Positions 44,822-53,216 of a stretch of DNA of 64,000 nt are shown here, piece by piece. Every line of letters starts with the position of its first letter. The stretch's first letter is position 1. Below the pieces are notes generated by a model. That model did not search any database and had not been told where the DNA came from. It saw only the letters and a program-made list of their open reading frames with translations. A program made the translations under genes and the position numbers. Source of the DNA: Priestia abyssalis (lineage in GTDB: Bacteria; Bacillota; Bacilli; Bacillales; Bacillaceae_H). The DNA lies in the NCBI RefSeq assembly GCF_002019595.1, contig NZ_KV917369.1, positions 5,252,326 through 5,316,325 of the forward strand, in the 5' to 3' direction.

Positions 44822-44883
44822 TTTCCTCCTTTCCCAGTGAGGAAATCCACATATGCTAAAAGGATTCTAGCATATCCTGTGGT
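44822..44883 (-). promoter_or_regulatory. riboswitch expression platform
   Basis: Minus-strand hairpin CCAC-ATATGCTA/TAGCATAT-GTGG (44847-44883) overlaps the 3' strand of aptamer P1. A second hairpin TTTCCTC/GAGGAAA (44839-44845 with 44822-44828) buries the AGGAGG of the surface protein gene, suggesting control of translation initiation. Confidence 0.55.
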
Positions 44884-44974
44884 AACCGGCTGCCATCCAT
44901 TCCAATAATCGGTACAGGCCCATAGCTTTGCGTCCTACAGTTTCCCATAGTTTGCCTTTTTTCACTGGTTCACC
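44881..44974 (-). promoter_or_regulatory. cyclic-di-GMP-I (GEMM) riboswitch aptamer
   Basis: Read on the minus strand, conserved GEMM-I blocks occur in order: P1 GGTGAACC, AAAGGCAAACTATGGGAAAC, GGACGCAAAGC, GGGCCT, then ATGGCAGCCGGTTACC closing P1. The CGCAAAGC and GGCAGCCGG segments hold the ligand-contacting G and C and the tetraloop receptor side. It lies 62 bases before the start of the large surface protein. Confidence 0.9.
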
Positions 44975-45063
44975 TTTTTTCTTTTATCTTACCGCTCTAT
45001 TTCAGTAAATTTTGTTAGTAGATTTATACAAGAAACATTTCTTTTAACCTATATAAATCACGA

Positions 45064-45611
45064 TTAATATTCCGACATAGCTAACGATCCGATCCGTTGA
45101 AGCACTTTTTCAGGAAACTGGTCTAGGTGCTCTAAAAACGATGACACGGATTTTCGGATATCTTTCTGAGTGGCATGGAACCGATTGACGATGACGCTCT
45201 CTTTCAACCATCCCCAAATACGCTCCACTGCATTTAGGTGCGGAGAATAGGGAGGAAGAAAAAGAAGAGTCAGTCGATGTTCATTTTCTTTCAAGAAGGC
45301 TTCTAAGATTTTCGCATGGTGAATACGGGCATTATCAAGAATCATGACCACGTGTCGATCCTCATATTGCGCCAATATATAGCGAAGAAACGCGTAAAAC
45401 GATTGAGCGTTACACTGGTTCGTTTCCATACAAAGAAATTCGCCGTTTCGAATGTTGACGCAGCCAAATAAACTCACCGTCGCATGATGACCATGCGTGG
45501 GGATTTGTCTTTGTTTTCCTTTGACGCTCCACGTGGCACGTAAGGTTTGATAATCCCGGATGTGGCTCTCATCTTCGTATAACAGAATTACATCGTCTGA
45601 GATGTTTTTTT
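45064..45611 (-). CDS. IS630 transposase, C-terminal frame
   Basis: This frame carries the catalytic core: the first Asp in LLYEDESHIRDYQT, the second in VVMILDNARIHHAKI and the Glu in PHLNAVERIWGWLK, forming the DDE/D triad. It is open back to the A7 run at 45605-45611, where it continues the N-terminal frame by a -1 shift. An ATG at 45477 is internal. Confidence 0.85.
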
Positions 45612-46133
45612 CACCATGTTCAGTTCTCGTTGAAAGGCTTCCTGTTTCTGGCGATTGGCACGCTTCAGAGTATAGGTGGGACGCGTATAGCTAAATCCCC
45701 ATCGCTTCAGCATATCGCCGATGCCACTGCGGGACATCGTAATCGCGAACTTATCTTCGATGACATGTTTTAAAATGCGAGTATCCCAGCGTGATTCGAA
45801 GCCGTATCCTTCTTCAGCTGGTGTACTGTGTTCAAGCATCCGGCGCAGTTCCTGTTCTTCTTCCGATGATAAAAACGGAGGCTTACCTGGTGAATAATCA
45901 CGATGTAATAAAGCGTCCATTCCGCCATCATTAAACTTCTGAACGTAGCTCGAAATCGTTTCTCGATGGATGTTTAAGAGTTTGGCCACTTGAATGGCAT
46001 AATACCCTTGCATAATGAGCCGAATGACCGCCACTCGCTTTGCCATAGAAGCTTTTTTAATGGTTTTTTCATGTATTTGAAGTTGTTCAACCGTCCAGCC
46101 ATGGGTATTTGTAATTGTAAGTCCCTTTCTCAT
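45588..46133 (-). CDS. IS630 transposase, N-terminal DNA-binding frame
   Basis: Starts most likely at the ATG at 46133 (MRKGLTITNTHGWTVEQ) behind AAGGAG; the frame is open to 46178. It contains the helix-turn-helix GYYAIQVAKLLNIHRETISSYVQKF and the linker up to VKK at the A7 run, then terminates. IS630 elements often fuse the two frames by slippage at such runs. Confidence 0.85.
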   Translation of the reverse strand: MRKGLTITNTHGWTVEQLQIHEKTIKKASMAKRVAVIRLIMQGYYAIQVAKLLNIHRETISSYVQKFNDGGMDALLHRDYSPGKPPFLSSEEEQELRRMLEHSTPAEEGYGFESRWDTRILKHVIEDKFAITMSRSGIGDMLKRWGFSYTRPTYTLKRANRQKQEAFQRELNMVKKTSQTM

Positions 46134-46307
46134 CTTAATCCGCTCCTTCATTTGTTCTTTTAGGAGCAGTATAGACAAGAAAGATAGAATATTAAACGTG
46201 TCGAAGAATTAAGTCTGATTTATATAAATCACCAAGCTCAATAATAATCAAAATTTACCGACGTTAATACTTTAATAGAACAAAAGTTGTACTATTATTA
46301 TCTAATA

Positions 46308-46337
46308 AAGAGGCCTTAGAAAATTCTAAGACCTCTT
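46308..46337 (-). terminator. hag terminator
   Basis: AAGAGGCCTTAGA pairs with TCTAAGACCTCTT, one mismatch, 17 bp after the hag stop. Confidence 0.85.
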
Positions 46338-46353
46338 GTATAATCTAAAAAAA

Positions 46354-47976
46354 TTAACGAAGAAGCTGTAATACTTGCTGAGGCTGTTGGTTTGCTTGTG
46401 CAAGCATAGATTGAGCTGCTTGAGCAAGAATATTATTCTTGCTGTTTTGCATTACTTCTTTAGCCATATCTACGTCACGGATACGAGATTCAGCTGCTGT
46501 CATGTTTTCAGATGTTGAAGCAAGGCTATTAGTTGTATATTCTAGACGGTTTTGTAAAGCACCAAGTTTTGCGCGTTGTGATGATACAGTATTAATTGCA
46601 TCGTTAATTGATGTAATAGATTCTTGGGCAGATTGAGACGTCATTACAGATAGATTTACACCATCTTTTCTTAATCCTAATGCTTCTGCTGTTGTTGCAT
46701 TAATAGAAACCTTTAAATCCTGTCCTTCGTTTGCACCAATTTGAATCTGAGCTGATTTATCCTGAGAACCTACTGTTACTGTCGCTACACCACTAGCTGT
46801 CAATCCTGTTGAATTAAACTCAATATTTAAATTAGAAGCTTGAATAATGGAATTAGCTCTAACAGCGACCGTGCTATCCCCAGCACTTGCATTTCCACCA
46901 TCTCCAACATCTACATGTCCAACATAGTCACCTGCATTAGCAGCTACTCCAAGTTGATCGAGCCCACCATTTGCTCCACCATTCATCGCTTGATTGAAAA
47001 CGGTTTTTTCGATTCCATCACTTGTTTTAGCCGTAATACTTAAGGAAGTAATATCATTAGCTGCACCTTTTTGACCTGTAATAACTAAATCGGTAGCAGC
47101 TCCTGTATAAGTTGCACCAAGATTATCAAGACCTTCAGAATTTGCCGTTACAGTAGTAGCTCCCATTGCAACACTTGAAGCACCTAAAGTATTTTGGATT
47201 GTAGACATAAAGTCAGCCAGCTTACTATCTTCTTTAACAACAAAGGTAGCATTCTTAACTTCTCCGCCTACTACACCGGAAATTGTGATTTCATCCCCCA
47301 CTTTAAATCCAAGACTAGTGCTTCCTGCGGCATCATGTAAATCAGTCATTAAAGTATTTCCTGTAGCAGCAGTACCCGATGCGTCTGCGTCTAAACCAAT
47401 AGAGGCTTTCCATACAGCTGCCGTATCAGCAGCTACGGTACCAGCACCAAGGTTAATTGTTGTTGTACCTGCTGTAGCTGTAGCACCTGCAGAAACATTT
47501 AAAACTCCTGCGCTAGTCGTGCTATTCGAAAAAGATGCAGATTTAGCTGTTTGAGAAACATCACCGTTTAATATTTTAGTGTTGTTAAACTCAGTTGAAT
47601 TAGCAATACGATCCACTTCATCAATCAATTGATTCATTTCTTCCTGGATGTTTGCTTTATCTTCCGCAGTTGACGTACTGTTACTTGCTTGAACAGATAG
47701 CTCACGCATACGCTGTAAGATAGTGTGCTGGGTATCCATCGCACCTTCTGCAGTTTGGATCATGGAAATACCATCTTGAGCATTGCGCTGTGCTTGATCT
47801 AAACCACGAATCTGGGCACGCATTTTTTCTGAGATTGCTAGACCTGCAGCATCATCAGAAGCCTTATTGATGCGAAGACCTGAAGATAATTTCTCCATCG
47901 ATTTTGCCATGTTACTAGTATTAGTCGATAGCTGGCGGTATGTGTTCATTGCCGAAATATTATGGTTAATAATCAT
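46354..47976 (-). CDS. hag: flagellin
   Basis: The 540-residue flagellin begins at the ATG at 47976 (MIINHNISAMNTYRQLSTN) behind AAGGAGGAAAAGG. The conserved N-terminal D0/D1 (about 1-165) and C-terminal D1/D0 (about 450-540, ending QSMLAQANQQPQQVLQLLR) flank a 280-residue Ala/Thr/Gly-rich variable region, considerably longer than the B. subtilis Hag (about 304 residues). It lies next to csrA and fliW and has a SigD promoter and CsrA-type leader. Confidence 0.97.
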   Translation of the reverse strand: MIINHNISAMNTYRQLSTNTSNMAKSMEKLSSGLRINKASDDAAGLAISEKMRAQIRGLDQAQRNAQDGISMIQTAEGAMDTQHTILQRMRELSVQASNSTSTAEDKANIQEEMNQLIDEVDRIANSTEFNNTKILNGDVSQTAKSASFSNSTTSAGVLNVSAGATATAGTTTINLGAGTVAADTAAVWKASIGLDADASGTAATGNTLMTDLHDAAGSTSLGFKVGDEITISGVVGGEVKNATFVVKEDSKLADFMSTIQNTLGASSVAMGATTVTANSEGLDNLGATYTGAATDLVITGQKGAANDITSLSITAKTSDGIEKTVFNQAMNGGANGGLDQLGVAANAGDYVGHVDVGDGGNASAGDSTVAVRANSIIQASNLNIEFNSTGLTASGVATVTVGSQDKSAQIQIGANEGQDLKVSINATTAEALGLRKDGVNLSVMTSQSAQESITSINDAINTVSSQRAKLGALQNRLEYTTNSLASTSENMTAAESRIRDVDMAKEVMQNSKNNILAQAAQSMLAQANQQPQQVLQLLR

Positions 47977-47978
47977 TT

Positions 47979-48016
47979 CCTTTTCCTCCTTGAATTTCCT
48001 CTCCACGTCCTTGTGG
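47979..48016 (-). promoter_or_regulatory. CsrA-binding leader of hag
   Basis: On the minus strand CCACAAGGACGTGG (48003-48016) forms a stem-loop presenting AAGGA, close to the CsrA consensus RUACARGGAUGU. The second AGGA lies in the Shine-Dalgarno CAAGGAGGA at about 47984-47992. Two GGA sites, one over the ribosome binding site, match the known CsrA control of hag. Confidence 0.65.
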
Positions 48017-48078
48017 ATTTCTTTCAATCACCTATTAAAAATCGGCCGCCTTTTATGTAGATGATTGTTACACTCTTT

Positions 48079-48105
48079 ATATCGACCGTGGTTTTAGTTT
48101 GTTTA
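48079..48105 (-). promoter_or_regulatory. SigD promoter of hag
   Basis: TAAA, 15 bases, GTCGATAT on the minus strand; one mismatch to the SigD consensus. It gives a leader of about 95 nt. Confidence 0.88.
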
Positions 48106-48137
48106 TAGAGGAAAGAGAAAGTTTTTTTATAAAAAAT

Positions 48138-48162
48138 AAAACTGCCGTGGTAAGCAGTTTTT
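48138..48162 (-). terminator. terminator at the csrA end
   Basis: AAAACTGC pairs with GCAGTTTT around CGTGGTAA; the stem touches the csrA stop codon. Confidence 0.7.
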
Positions 48163-48391
48163 AGCCCTTCGTATTCCAGCTCTTCAGCTTTTCAAGCAGG
48201 TTATTCACCGTATCCGACGCCGTTTCATTTGCCTTCTGTATTTCGTTATAAATCTCCATCCGATGAATCTCCACTGATTTTGGAGCGTTGATTCCGATTT
48301 TCACTTGATCGCCGCTTACGGATAATACGGTAATTTCGATATCATCGCCGATTTTAATTGATTCTTTTAGTTTTCTTGTAAGAACGAGCAT
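48161..48391 (-). CDS. csrA: carbon storage regulator CsrA
   Basis: This 76-residue RNA-binding protein begins [34 protein letters not shown] and has the RNA-contact segment [15 protein letters not shown]. It represses hag translation by binding its leader; FliW antagonises it. fliW lies 14 bp upstream, the usual pair. Confidence 0.96.
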   Translation of the reverse strand: MLVLTRKLKESIKIGDDIEITVLSVSGDQVKIGINAPKSVEIHRMEIYNEIQKANETASDTVNNLLEKLKSWNTKG

Positions 48392-48405
48392 GCCTTCCTC
48401 CCTCC

Positions 48406-48840
48406 TTATTTAGCTGTTTGTTGAAATAGATGATGTTTTGTATGATAGCTTGTGCCGGTTAAAATGATTTGCTTTCCTTTTTTGTTTTTCGAGTTGATAA
48501 TGACAGGTGCCTGTAGATTAGCCGTTGATTCATTGAAGTTCTCGGCCACTGTTAAAATAACATAAGTTGCAGCTTGTTCAGCCGATTCAAGCTCCAGCTG
48601 TTCGATATAGTTTTCCTCAATGACAAAATCATACTCTTTAAAAAAGGGAAATGGATTGGTGATGACAAATCCCAGCCTAGGAGTTTTTATAGACTGTAAA
48701 ATCTGGAACGTTCCTTCTTCATCCAGTGATAAGATAATGAATTGCTGTTCTTCCTCAAACCCCGGAATCCCTTGCTCAAATGTCACAATATCTTCTTGAT
48801 TAATCTCAACTTGTCCATGATATTTCGTTTCAATTTTCAT
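48406..48840 (-). CDS. fliW: flagellar assembly factor FliW
   Basis: This 144-residue beta-barrel protein has the family pattern [17 protein letters not shown] near 22-38 and [17 protein letters not shown]. It binds free flagellin or CsrA, linking secretion of Hag to its translation. In B. subtilis yviE lies between flgL and fliW; here it is absent. Confidence 0.95.
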   Translation of the reverse strand: MKIETKYHGQVEINQEDIVTFEQGIPGFEEEQQFIILSLDEEGTFQILQSIKTPRLGFVITNPFPFFKEYDFVIEENYIEQLELESAEQAATYVILTVAENFNESTANLQAPVIINSKNKKGKQIILTGTSYHTKHHLFQQTAK

Positions 48841-48967
48841 TTCCTCACAACCTCTTATTGTTCAAATTTCTTCTCTACCTATATTGTTACATTCTTTATA
48901 CTTTTCTTAGTTTATGTCTATTTAATTCATCTCATTGTTCCATATCATAAAGCTCAAGAGACGTCTT

Positions 48968-49044
48968 GACTAATTTGATAGGTATACTTTGCATCCCCAT
49001 CAAATTAGTTATGAAAAAAGCTATCTAAACAATAGATAGCTTTT
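48968..49044 (-). terminator. two hairpins between flgL and fliW
   Basis: AAAGCTATCTA/TAGATAGCTTT at 49017-49043 is the flgL terminator. ACTAATTTGAT (48969-48979) and ATCAAATTAGT (48999-49009) form a second perfect 11-bp inverted repeat. Confidence 0.7.
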
Positions 49045-49051
49045 GCCTTAT

Positions 49052-49939
49052 TCATCTTAGGAAGTCCATCAACGTAGGCTGGATAACCTTCGAGCCAACC
49101 GCGAGCGCCGCTTGATGGACAGATGTTTGTGTTTGTAAGTCAATAAGCGCTTTTTCAAATTCTACATCTTCCGTGTCAGATAGCAGGCGTTTGAAGGTGA
49201 TTTCCTGTTCATCGGTTCTTGCTTCCATTACTTCAATGCGATTATATTTCGCCCCTAATTCAGAGCGGGCTGTTGAAACCGCATCGGAGTTAGCGTCAAT
49301 TTTGGCAAGGTATGTATTGAGTTCTTCTCCTGAAACGCCGGCTTTCAATTTCTCCTGCAGCTCTTCAATGTTTTGGAAGAAGTCGTTGCTAAACACTTCG
49401 CTTCCCTTTATGCTGACAGGCATGCTTAATCCTTTTGCGAGCTCAATTGTAATTGGTTCGCCTTCTGTACCGGTATTGACCGTTTTTCCATCCACAACGG
49501 CCACTGGAGCGGTTTTTGTATTGCCGCCGTTGAAGATATAGTGATCTCCAACCTTCGTATTGGCAATATCCATCAGATGCTCTTTTAACTCGTTAATCTC
49601 ATTTTCAATCGCCTGACGGTTTTCTGTATTGTTCGTATCGTTACTCGCCTGAACGGTCAATTCACGAATGCGCTGCAATGCCTGTGTCGCATCATCGAGT
49701 GCCGTGTCAGCATTATCGATGGAGCTGTACGCTTTTGAAAAATTCGTTTTAAACTGCTCGATTTCCGTTAAGTTCGTTCTGTATCCCATCGCTTGTACCG
49801 CAACAGTCGGGTTGTCGGACGGACGAGTGATTTTCTTGCCTGTTGAGACTTGATTTTGATAATCAATCAGCTTTGAATAGCTTTGGTTTAAGTTGCGAAG
49901 CATATTGTTTGAAAGCATTCCTTGTGTGATACGCATCAT
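49052..49939 (-). CDS. flgL: flagellar hook-filament junction protein FlgL
   Basis: This 295-residue flagellin-like protein has MMRITQGMLSNNMLRNLNQSY at the start and an Ala/Leu-rich C-terminal helix. It joins the hook (via FlgK) to the filament. It follows flgK by 8 bp. Confidence 0.95.
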   Translation of the reverse strand: MMRITQGMLSNNMLRNLNQSYSKLIDYQNQVSTGKKITRPSDNPTVAVQAMGYRTNLTEIEQFKTNFSKAYSSIDNADTALDDATQALQRIRELTVQASNDTNNTENRQAIENEINELKEHLMDIANTKVGDHYIFNGGNTKTAPVAVVDGKTVNTGTEGEPITIELAKGLSMPVSIKGSEVFSNDFFQNIEELQEKLKAGVSGEELNTYLAKIDANSDAVSTARSELGAKYNRIEVMEARTDEQEITFKRLLSDTEDVEFEKALIDLQTQTSVHQAALAVGSKVIQPTLMDFLR

Positions 49940-49947
49940 TCATTCAC

Positions 49948-51420
49948 CTACCTTCCGACCATTCCCATACCGTTAATGATTTTATCGAGCATTTCGTCTG
50001 TCACTGTAATCATTCGTGCCGCTGCGTTGTACGCGTGCTGGAACTGGATCATGTTCGTCATTTCTTCATCAAGCGATACGGAGTTGACCGACTGGCGCCT
50101 TCCATCCGCTGATTGCAGCAGCATGTCCGCATTGTTTTTGAAGCGTTCTGCCTGCTGGCCGTCCGTACCGAGCTTTCCAATGATTCCTTGATAGTTTGAC
50201 TTTACCGTTTGAAAAATGCTTGCTAACTGTTTTGCATTGTCACCGTTTCCGGACTCATTTGGTTTCGTTGAAGCCGCGATATTCGCTAAGTCATCCATCA
50301 TACCCGACACTTTAATCGAAGCGGCGTCTGTTCCTTCAAAGAAGGAAATACCGGTCGTATCGCTGTCTAGAGCATAGCCGGCTGTATGAACATCATTAAA
50401 GGAAGCCGCAAATGAGCGGGCCAATTCATTCAGGCTGCTGATCATTTCCGGATACAGGCCTTTCCCTTCACTCCCCGCTGCTTCAATCAATCCACGCAGC
50501 TTCCCGGATGGCAAATTGCCGTTTGCAGGATTTTCTAATGAAATTTCCTGACTCCCTATCTTCAATGCCGGTGGAATTTCTCCGATTCCATCACCGTCTT
50601 CATCTCTTCTCGGCTGAAGAGAAACTTCCGCGTGGTCTTTTCCGTTTACAAAAGAGTATTCATTCCCCTCGCTGTCTACAATCGAAATATTGTAAATGCC
50701 TGCTGCTGTCGGGAGATCCGTTCTTCCTGATGAGACTGCTTCCACTTTTATATCCACAAACTGTGACAGCTGATCGATTAATTGATCGCGTTCATCATAT
50801 AAAGCATTCGGCAATTGTCCCTGGCGTTCAATTTCCGCAATTTGCTTGTTGAGCTCGGCAATCTGCTCTCCAAGTGAATTGATGTCCTTCACCACTGCAT
50901 CCCTTTGGTCTTCTAAACTCGTTTGTGCACTTGATAAAGCATCATGAAGATATCGAAACGTTTCCGCAACGGCCTCTCCCCGCTCCCGCACAACCGCACG
51001 CACTCCCTCGTCTTCCGGGTTCGCACTTAAATCTTGAAGCGACTTCCAAAACTGATCCATCGCCGCCGATAAGCCGCTATCGCTCGGTTCGTTCATAATC
51101 GTTTCCATTTGCGCAAGAGCATCTGATTTAGATGTCCAATAGCCGAGAGTATTATTTTGACTGCGGTATTGAACATCCAGAAACTCTTCACGAACACGCT
51201 GAATCGATCCGGCCTGCACTCCTGATCCAAGCTGTCCCGGAAGATTAGGCTGGTTTCTTCCGACTCCAGGATAAGATAAGGATTGAGTTAAATTCACACG
51301 CTGTCTTGTGTACCCTTGTGTATTGGCATTAGCAATATTGTTGCTCGTTGTATAAAGACCCGCCTGCTGGGCTGCCATAGCCCGCTTCGCGACTTCAAGA
51401 CCGTAGAATGATGAGATCAT
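49948..51420 (-). CDS. flgK: flagellar hook-associated protein FlgK
   Basis: The 490-residue protein starts MISSFYGLEVAKRAMAAQQAG with the NNIANANTQGYTRQ rod/hook motif and ends with the helical QHAYNAAARMITVTDEMLDKIINGMG. It forms the hook side of the junction. Confidence 0.96.
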   Translation of the reverse strand: MISSFYGLEVAKRAMAAQQAGLYTTSNNIANANTQGYTRQRVNLTQSLSYPGVGRNQPNLPGQLGSGVQAGSIQRVREEFLDVQYRSQNNTLGYWTSKSDALAQMETIMNEPSDSGLSAAMDQFWKSLQDLSANPEDEGVRAVVRERGEAVAETFRYLHDALSSAQTSLEDQRDAVVKDINSLGEQIAELNKQIAEIERQGQLPNALYDERDQLIDQLSQFVDIKVEAVSSGRTDLPTAAGIYNISIVDSEGNEYSFVNGKDHAEVSLQPRRDEDGDGIGEIPPALKIGSQEISLENPANGNLPSGKLRGLIEAAGSEGKGLYPEMISSLNELARSFAASFNDVHTAGYALDSDTTGISFFEGTDAASIKVSGMMDDLANIAASTKPNESGNGDNAKQLASIFQTVKSNYQGIIGKLGTDGQQAERFKNNADMLLQSADGRRQSVNSVSLDEEMTNMIQFQHAYNAAARMITVTDEMLDKIINGMGMVGR

Positions 51421-51455
51421 GATGCTGTTTCCTCCTTTTTAAACACGTTCTTTGA

Positions 51456-51956
51456 TTAAATCTTTGAATTGAAGACGGAGCGGATTTTCGCTCCATTTGT
51501 TTGTTTCTGAGGACGTTCATAATTGAATGTTTGCGGTCTTGGCTGAATCAAATCTAGAGTTAGATTGACAAGCTGCATCGATTGATAGAGGATTTGTTGG
51601 TTGAGGTCATTTCGCTCTTTCAAGTGCTGAATGCAGGTGACAAGCTCTCTTTGCAAGCTTTTTAATTGTTCTTGCACTGACCCGCTGACAACGGCCATCA
51701 CGTCAGATAACACCGGCTCTTCTTGTCCGCTCATAAGCTGACCGCTTAACAACTGGACCGTCTCCGCTCTCCTCTGGCTTTCTAATTGGTTGATGAGCGC
51801 GATGTGCTTCTGTTCGGATTTTAAGATTTCATTCAGCTCGGAAATATCATTCTGCTTAATCACTTCTGTCTTTTGCTCTGCCACTGCCAATAAGCTTTTA
51901 TTGGCGATCAACTGCTTATTTAAAATGTCTATTAGCTTTTGAGCCTGCACCTTCAT
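51456..51956 (-). CDS. flgN: flagellar chaperone FlgN
   Basis: This 166-residue coiled-coil protein has the FlgN pattern (LIDILNKQLIANKSLLAVAEQKTEVI, then LKERNDLNQQILYQSMQLVNLTLDLIQ). It chaperones FlgK and FlgL. It sits between flgM and flgK; a MITE copy separates it from flgM. Confidence 0.9.
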   Translation of the reverse strand: MKVQAQKLIDILNKQLIANKSLLAVAEQKTEVIKQNDISELNEILKSEQKHIALINQLESQRRAETVQLLSGQLMSGQEEPVLSDVMAVVSGSVQEQLKSLQRELVTCIQHLKERNDLNQQILYQSMQLVNLTLDLIQPRPQTFNYERPQKQTNGAKIRSVFNSKI

Positions 51957-51974
51957 TCATTCCTTTTAGAGGTT

Positions 51975-52093
51975 GTTCAAAAAGTTTCAGGAAAAAATGA
52001 CCGTCGAATGTCTGCATCAGCTTGCCTTTTCGTTCCTTCAAGTTGTGCTCCCTTAAACTTCCCGGTCTCTTTTATCCTCTTTTTTCAAACACA
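51975..52093. repeat. MITE-like element, copy D (inverted, internally deleted)
   Basis: GTTCAAAAAG at 51975 and a degenerate right end near 52093. Its halves, AATGACCGTCGAATGTC...CAGCTTGCCTTTTCG and CCCGGTCTCTTTTATCCTC, match the complementary strand of copy B with the middle removed. Confidence 0.75.
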
Positions 52094-52101
52094 CATTTTG
52101 A

Positions 52102-52365
52102 TTATTTTTTAGAGTAAAAGTCAATAATGCCTTTTGCTGTGGCTTCTTTGTCTACTTGATACGTGCCGTTTTGAATTTGCTGTTTGAGAGCATCGATTTT
52201 CATTTGGCGCTCTTTGGAAATCTGATTGGCTTGCTGCATTTCTTTTGCTGCAGAAGAAATTTCCACTTTATCCTGCTTTTTGTTTACATTCTCCAGTTGC
52301 TGTTGTTTTTCCATCTGTTTCTTATACGGATTCATTCCCGGCATTCCAAATTGGTTAATTTTCAT
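52102..52365 (-). CDS. flgM: anti-sigma-D factor FlgM
   Basis: This 87-residue protein has the FlgM core VEISSAAKEMQQA and IDALKQQIQNGTYQVDKEATAKGIIDFY. It holds SigD inactive until the hook is complete. AGAAAGGAG precedes the ATG and a SigD-type promoter lies 49 bp upstream. Confidence 0.95.
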   Translation of the reverse strand: MKINQFGMPGMNPYKKQMEKQQQLENVNKKQDKVEISSAAKEMQQANQISKERQMKIDALKQQIQNGTYQVDKEATAKGIIDFYSKK

Positions 52366-52413
52366 GGGTTTCTCCTTTCTGAATGGTTTTACCGCTTCTT
52401 TTCCCTACTATCA

Positions 52414-52440
52414 TTATCGACTAAAAAAGAAAAATGTTTA
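52414..52440 (-). promoter_or_regulatory. SigD promoter of flgM
   Basis: TAAA, 15 bases, GTCGATAA on the minus strand; one mismatch to consensus. It is expected to drive flgM-flgN-flgK-flgL. Confidence 0.88.
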
Positions 52441-52628
52441 TCATCAGGGGAAAAGATGTGACTAATCTCATATTTTAAACTCCCACTAGGTCATATATAC
52501 GATTCGTTGATGGTTGTTATTTTATGTCCAAAAAAAGTTCTTTTCTATAAGTTTCTCTTTATTTTCCAGCGTTTCCTACCCGTATTCACCTATTTTAATG
52601 CCTTTTTCTCTTCCCTTTAAATAGACTA

Positions 52629-52666
52629 AAAGTCCGAAATGATGGGTTTTCATCATACCGGACTTT
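52629..52666 (-). terminator. terminator after yvyF
   Basis: AAAGTCCG pairs with CGGACTTT with an inner ATGATG/CATCAT stem; the minus strand continues TAGTCTAT. Confidence 0.6.
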
Positions 52667-52714
52667 CGATGCGGGTTATATCCCTTCAGTAAAGCCTTAC
52701 TTTGAACAATGCCT

Positions 52715-53131
52715 TTAAGACATACTCTTCTTGGCGCGATAAGTAGAATTTCCTTCTTGATTAGCCTGCTTGCTCCGTTCTTCCATTTCTTTGATGGCAT
52801 GAAGCTCATGTTCGAAGCCGCGAAGACAATTTTCACACATGCTTCCCGCTTGAATAAGGGCTCCGCAGCCGCTGCAAGAATAACCAAGATTCGGAAACTC
52901 CCTGACCCGCAAACGTCCTTGCTGGATGAATTTTTGAATTTGTTTTTCCGACACGCCTGTCGCAATGGTCACTTGCTCTACTGTCGCCATCCGATTTTGG
53001 CGCTTTCGAATAAACTGGTAAATGGTATTCAATAACTCCTCTTCTTTCTTATAACAGGCTGCACAAGTATCACGAAAGGCATTCCTTATATAAAGTCCGT
53101 CACATTCCGGACAATTGGCTAATTGATCCAT
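52715..53131 (-). CDS. yvyF: flagellar operon protein YvyF
   Basis: This 138-residue protein starts at the ATG at 53131 (MDQLANCPECDGLYIRNAFR) behind AAGGAG. It has two Cys clusters (CPEC...CAAC and CSGCG...CENC), likely zinc ribbons, flanking a helix-turn-helix-like RQNRMATVEQVTIATGVSEKQI. It belongs to the TIGR03826 flagellar operon protein family; its role as a regulator is suspected only. Confidence 0.9.
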   Translation of the reverse strand: MDQLANCPECDGLYIRNAFRDTCAACYKKEEELLNTIYQFIRKRQNRMATVEQVTIATGVSEKQIQKFIQQGRLRVREFPNLGYSCSGCGALIQAGSMCENCLRGFEHELHAIKEMEERSKQANQEGNSTYRAKKSMS

Positions 53132-53216
53132 TTTTTTAACTCCTTTTCGCTTCATTCATCTGTATTATTATATCGCCCAATTTGTGAATTTTTTTAGATC
53201 AATGGGTGATTTTCTT

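Larger units (their letters stand above)
45052..46224 (-). mobile_element. IS630-family insertion sequence, complete (1173 bp)
   Basis: Terminal inverted repeats TATAAATCA... at 45052 and ...TGATTTATA at 46224, extended by matching TTAAT and CGACA segments, are flanked by TA at 45050-45051 and 46225-46226, the TA target duplication of IS630/Tc1 elements. The transposase occupies nearly the whole element in two frames. Confidence 0.9.

Noticed and set aside
52576-52965. 129-aa minus-strand ORF overlapping yvyF
   Set aside because: Out-of-frame shadow of yvyF and its terminator; yvyF has Cys motifs and a ribosome binding site.
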